NCBI GenBank assembly: GCA_023435745.1
Contig: JAEZMD010000005.1
Span: forward strand, 1 to 64,000
DNA: 64,000 bases
Direction: 5' to 3'
Source: Bacillota bacterium
GTDB lineage: Bacteria; Bacillota; Clostridia; Acetivibrionales; DTU013
Positions 61,009-64,000 of this stretch are shown here, one piece after another. Position 1 is the first letter of the stretch. Every line of letters begins with the position of its first letter. The notes under the pieces are model-generated. The model had not been told where the DNA came from. It made no database searches and worked only from the letters and a program-made list of their open reading frames with translations. Both the position numbers and the translations under genes were made by a program.

Positions 61009-62553
61009 ATGGCGTCAAGGATAAAAATATTTGACACGACATTAAGAGATGGGGAACAAACCCCCGGAGTCAGTCTGAATATACAGGAGAAGCTGGAAAT
61101 CGCACGTCAGCTGGTTCGGCTTGGAGTGGACGTGATTGAGGCGGGGTTTGCCATTTCGTCCCCGGGCGATTTTGAAGCTGTCAAAACAGTTGCTGAAAAC
61201 GTGAAGGGCGTTACGATCGCAAGCCTCAGCAGAGCAGTGGAAAAGGATATTGACAGGGCATGGGAGGCAGTGCGTTATGCCGAGAGTCCGTGCATCCATA
61301 CATTTATTGCGACTTCGGACATTCATATGAAATATAAGCTGAGAATGACTGAGGAAGAAGTACTCGCAAGGGCTGTTGCCATGGTGAAATATGCGAAAAA
61401 GTACTGCTCAAATGTTGAGTTTTCAGCGGAGGATGCCAGCAGGACCAGAGCGGAGTTCCTTTACAGGATTGTTGAGGAGGTCATTAAAGCCGGCGCCACT
61501 GTAGTCAATATACCGGATACGGTGGGATATTCCTCACCGGAGGAGTTCGGCCGGCTGATAAAAGGTATTAAGGAAAATGTATCCGGAATCGATAAAGCAG
61601 ATATCAGCGTTCATTGCCATAATGATCTGGGGCTTGCTGTGGCCAACTCTCTGGCTGCCGTCAGAAACGGCGCGACGCAGGTCGAATGTACCATTAACGG
61701 ACTGGGTGAACGGGCTGGGAATGCTTCGGTAGAAGAGATCATAATGGGCCTTCAGACCAGGAAGGACTTTTATGGAGAGATAGCGCACAACATAGATACC
61801 AGGCAGATTTATCGGACCAGCAAGCTGGTCAGCAGCCTGACGGGCATCAGCGTCCAGCCGAACAAGGCCATTGTCGGAGCAAATGCCTTTGCGCATGAAT
61901 CCGGCATACACCAGCATGGCGTGCTGGCGGAGAAAACTACCTATGAGATTATGACGCCCGAGTCAATCGGGCTTTCGCAGAATACAATGGTACTGGGCAA
62001 GCTTTCAGGCAAACACGCTTTTGAAGAAAGGCTGAAGGAAATGGGGTATACCCTGACGCCGGAAGCTATCAGCGAGGCATTTGAGAAGTTCAAGCAACTG
62101 GCGGACAAGAAGAAAACCGTGCTCGATCGCGATATTGAAGCTTTGGTGGAGGATAAATTCTCAGAGGTCGAAGAGATTTACAAGCTGGACAGCTTCCAGA
62201 TCAACAGCGGCAACAAGGTTATCGCGACAGCGACACTGAGCCTTTACAAGAACGGCAGTATTATAACGGAAGCGGCTACCGGAGACGGACCTGTCAATGC
62301 AGCCTTCAATGCTGTTGAAAGGACAGTTGGTTTTGAACTGGTACTTCAGGATTATAGTCTCAAGGGTGTTACGGAAGGCAAGGATGCTCTTGGTGAGGCA
62401 ACAGTAAGGGTCGTAAAGGATGATCGGATTTATGTCGGCAGAGGTGTGAGTACGGACGTGATCGAGGCCAGTATAAAGGCTTATATCAATGCAATTAACA
62501 GAGTAGTCAGTGACCATGGTAGAGAAACCTCTGGAGAAAAGGAGAGCATATGA
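61009..62553 (+). CDS. leuA: 2-isopropylmalate synthase
   Basis: LeuA condenses acetyl-CoA with 2-oxoisovalerate, the first step to leucine. The 514-residue protein has the N-terminal TIM barrel (FDTTLRDGEQTPGVSL, HCHNDLGLAVANS, the GxGERAGNA loop) and the C-terminal regulatory domain (about 390-505). The ATG at 61009 follows AAGGAGGG. Its stop overlaps the cimA start. With ilvB, ilvN, ilvC and cimA it forms one branched-chain unit. ilvD, leuB and leuCD are not seen here. Confidence 0.94.
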   Translation: MASRIKIFDTTLRDGEQTPGVSLNIQEKLEIARQLVRLGVDVIEAGFAISSPGDFEAVKTVAENVKGVTIASLSRAVEKDIDRAWEAVRYAESPCIHTFIATSDIHMKYKLRMTEEEVLARAVAMVKYAKKYCSNVEFSAEDASRTRAEFLYRIVEEVIKAGATVVNIPDTVGYSSPEEFGRLIKGIKENVSGIDKADISVHCHNDLGLAVANSLAAVRNGATQVECTINGLGERAGNASVEEIIMGLQTRKDFYGEIAHNIDTRQIYRTSKLVSSLTGISVQPNKAIVGANAFAHESGIHQHGVLAEKTTYEIMTPESIGLSQNTMVLGKLSGKHAFEERLKEMGYTLTPEAISEAFEKFKQLADKKKTVLDRDIEALVEDKFSEVEEIYKLDSFQINSGNKVIATATLSLYKNGSIITEAATGDGPVNAAFNAVERTVGFELVLQDYSLKGVTEGKDALGEATVRVVKDDRIYVGRGVSTDVIEASIKAYINAINRVVSDHGRETSGEKESI

Positions 62554-64000
62554 AAAGGATCGTAGTTCTGGACTCTACTCTTAGGGATGGCGCGCAGGCG
62601 CAGGGTATTTCCTTTACGGTGGAGGATAAGCTCAAAATCGTAAAAAGGCTGGATTCTCTGGGTGTGGCCTATATTGAGGCTGGAAATCCCGGTTCGAACC
62701 CAAAGGATCTGGAGTTTTTTGAGAGAGTGAAAAAGATTCCATTCAAATATGCTAAGCTCATTGCTTTTGGAAGTACGAGAAGAGTTGGAATCCCGGTGGA
62801 AGAGGACGCAAATGTCAGATCGCTCTTGTTAGCCGGGACGGATGCGGTTGTGCTGTTTGGGAAGTCATGGGATTTTCAGGTGACTGATATTCTGAAGACG
62901 ACGCGGGAGGAGAACCTCAGGATGATTGCCGATACCGTCAGGTATTTTAAGGGGATGGGCAAGGAGGTTGTGTACGATGCGGAGCATTTCTTTGAAGGCT
63001 ACGAATCGGATCCCGGATATGCGATAGAGACCATGAGAGCCGCGTCGGAGGCGGGCGCCGACAGCCTTTGTCTTTGTGATACCAAGGGTGGCACTTTGCC
63101 CGGCGATATTTTTTGTATTACAGAAAAGATGGTTTCGGAATTTGACATACCTATCGGAATCCATTGCCATAATGACACCGGTATGGCCGTGGCGGGCTCA
63201 ATCATGGCGGTACAGGCCGGAGCCACACAGGTGCAGGGTACGATCAACGGATTTGGAGAGAGATGCGGCAATGCAAACCTCTGTACGATTATACCGACAT
63301 TGCAGCTAAAAATGGGATACAGCTGCATTCCGGATGAAAACATGTGCGAGATGACGCCTGTGGCACGCGCCGTAAGCGAAATCGCTAACTTGATCCACGA
63401 TGAAAGGGCTCCTTACGTCGGCAAAGCGGCGTTTGCCCATAAAGCCGGGATGCATGCGGATGCTGTGGCCAAGAATACAGCTGCATATGAAATGTTCAAT
63501 CCCGAATTGGTTGGTAATGAAAGGACTTTTCTTATGTCCGAGGTGGCGGGCAGAAGCGCTGTGCTGAGCATGGCAAAGAAGGTAGACCCGGCGCTGACGA
63601 AGGATTCGCCTGAAGCCAGACTGATCATCGAGAAATTGAAGGAAATGGAGCATGCAGGTTACCAGTACGAGGGCGCTGAAAGCTCTTTTGAATTGATTGT
63701 AAGGAAAATTCTTGGAAAGTACCAGCCGTCCTTTGAACTGAGGGATTTCAAGGTGATCGTCAATGAGCCGGCTGAGGCGAATGAACGCAATTCATCGGCG
63801 ATGATTAAGGTCAAGGTTGGCGAGCGGGAGGAAATAACCGCCGCGGAAGGTGACGGCCCGGTAAATGCGCTTGACAATGCAGTCAGAAAGGCGCTTTCCG
63901 TGTTTTACCCGAGCATACATGAAATGAAGCTGACAGACTATAAGGTTAGAGTGCTGGATTCTACATCAGCAACTGCTGCTAAGGTAAGGGTTCTTATAGA
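62550..64000 (+). CDS. cimA: (R)-citramalate synthase, partial at window end
   Basis: About 483 codons are visible; the family is about 520-540 residues, so the C-terminal end is outside. The protein begins KRIVVLDSTLRDGAQAQGIS and has HCHNDTGMAVAGS and the loop NGFGERCGNANL. The C-terminal regulatory part starts near residue 375. CimA joins pyruvate and acetyl-CoA to (R)-citramalate, giving 2-oxobutyrate for isoleucine without threonine. DGAQAQGI in place of DGEQTPGV, with divergent active-site loops, separates it from LeuA. The ATG overlaps the leuA stop (ATGA). Confidence 0.92.
   Translation, partial: MKRIVVLDSTLRDGAQAQGISFTVEDKLKIVKRLDSLGVAYIEAGNPGSNPKDLEFFERVKKIPFKYAKLIAFGSTRRVGIPVEEDANVRSLLLAGTDAVVLFGKSWDFQVTDILKTTREENLRMIADTVRYFKGMGKEVVYDAEHFFEGYESDPGYAIETMRAASEAGADSLCLCDTKGGTLPGDIFCITEKMVSEFDIPIGIHCHNDTGMAVAGSIMAVQAGATQVQGTINGFGERCGNANLCTIIPTLQLKMGYSCIPDENMCEMTPVARAVSEIANLIHDERAPYVGKAAFAHKAGMHADAVAKNTAAYEMFNPELVGNERTFLMSEVAGRSAVLSMAKKVDPALTKDSPEARLIIEKLKEMEHAGYQYEGAESSFELIVRKILGKYQPSFELRDFKVIVNEPAEANERNSSAMIKVKVGEREEITAAEGDGPVNALDNAVRKALSVFYPSIHEMKLTDYKVRVLDSTSATAAKVRVLI

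Noticed and set aside
1..64000. CRISPR array, tRNA genes, prophage
   Set aside because: No regularly spaced direct repeats, no clover-leaf sequences and no phage structural genes were seen on reading; a tRNA scan would be decisive.

Overview
The window looks like chromosomal DNA of an anaerobic, spore-forming, Gram-positive Clostridia-type bacterium (Firmicutes/Bacillota). The grounds are spore genes (cwlJ-gerQ pair, an alpha/beta-type SASP, a YyaC-type protein), a WalRK-YycHI locus, S-layer proteins, rubredoxin, de novo NAD synthesis through nadABC, a T-box leader, and the citramalate route to isoleucine. Nearly all genes lie on the + strand, co-directional with the 5S rRNA whose 3' end opens the window. 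The species cannot be named from sequence alone.

Layout. 1-122: end of a 5S rRNA gene and its terminator. 384-1985: IS200/IS605-type element with an intact tnpB and a decayed tnpA. 2044-5485: nadA-nadB-nadC, followed by a relic of the same IS ends (5520-5595) and a cluster of DnaA-box-like sequences (5621-5811). 5901-8300: CBS-domain protein, a coiled-coil protein, then cwlJ-gerQ on the - strand facing an SASP gene. 8367-16788: envelope block with two large S-layer-like proteins flanking two overlapping genes for TolC-like proteins. 16905-25367: walR-walK, a secreted protein behind a WalR-box promoter, yycH, yycI, murA, walJ, rlmH. 25374-35503: a LacI-type regulator and a divergent glycoside-use operon (VOC protein, sugar ABC transporter without ATPase, GH1 glucosidase, second VOC protein, three NAD(P)-type dehydrogenases). 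35717-38861: an SLH/BsuPI protein and small genes mixed with inverted repeats and a truncated DUF4003 gene. 39019-44048: DUF2569 membrane protein, heterodimeric ABC exporter, lipid kinase on the - strand. 44223-49550: zinc-ribbon protein, an unusually long Rho, L31, DUF1385 protein, PrmC. 49574-55907: SpoIIE-type phosphatase, YyaC, membrane protein, rubredoxin, glutamine synthetase, DUF951, HtrA protease, small unknown. 56114-57166: secreted copper-amine-oxidase-like-domain protein. 57338-64000: T-box(Ile)-controlled ilvB-ilvN-ilvC-leuA-cimA, the last gene cut by the window end.

How parts fit. A perfect WalR box (TGTWAH-N5-TGTWAH) lies upstream of both the large S-layer gene and the 19613 secreted-protein gene, which would tie the S-layer/TolC-like block to the adjacent WalRK system. 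TGTGCAT/ATGCACA operators between the LacI-type gene and the glycoside operon suggest local control. The branched-chain operon reads isoleucine charging through its leader and contains cimA, which makes 2-oxobutyrate from pyruvate without threonine.

The most unusual items are the TolC-like pair between S-layer genes, the glycoside operon with two VOC proteins, the DnaA-box cluster whose first two boxes form a terminator stem, the AT-hook-bearing Rho insertion, and the TnpB locus with a dead tnpA. All functional names rest on reading motifs and remembered family features; no database search was run.
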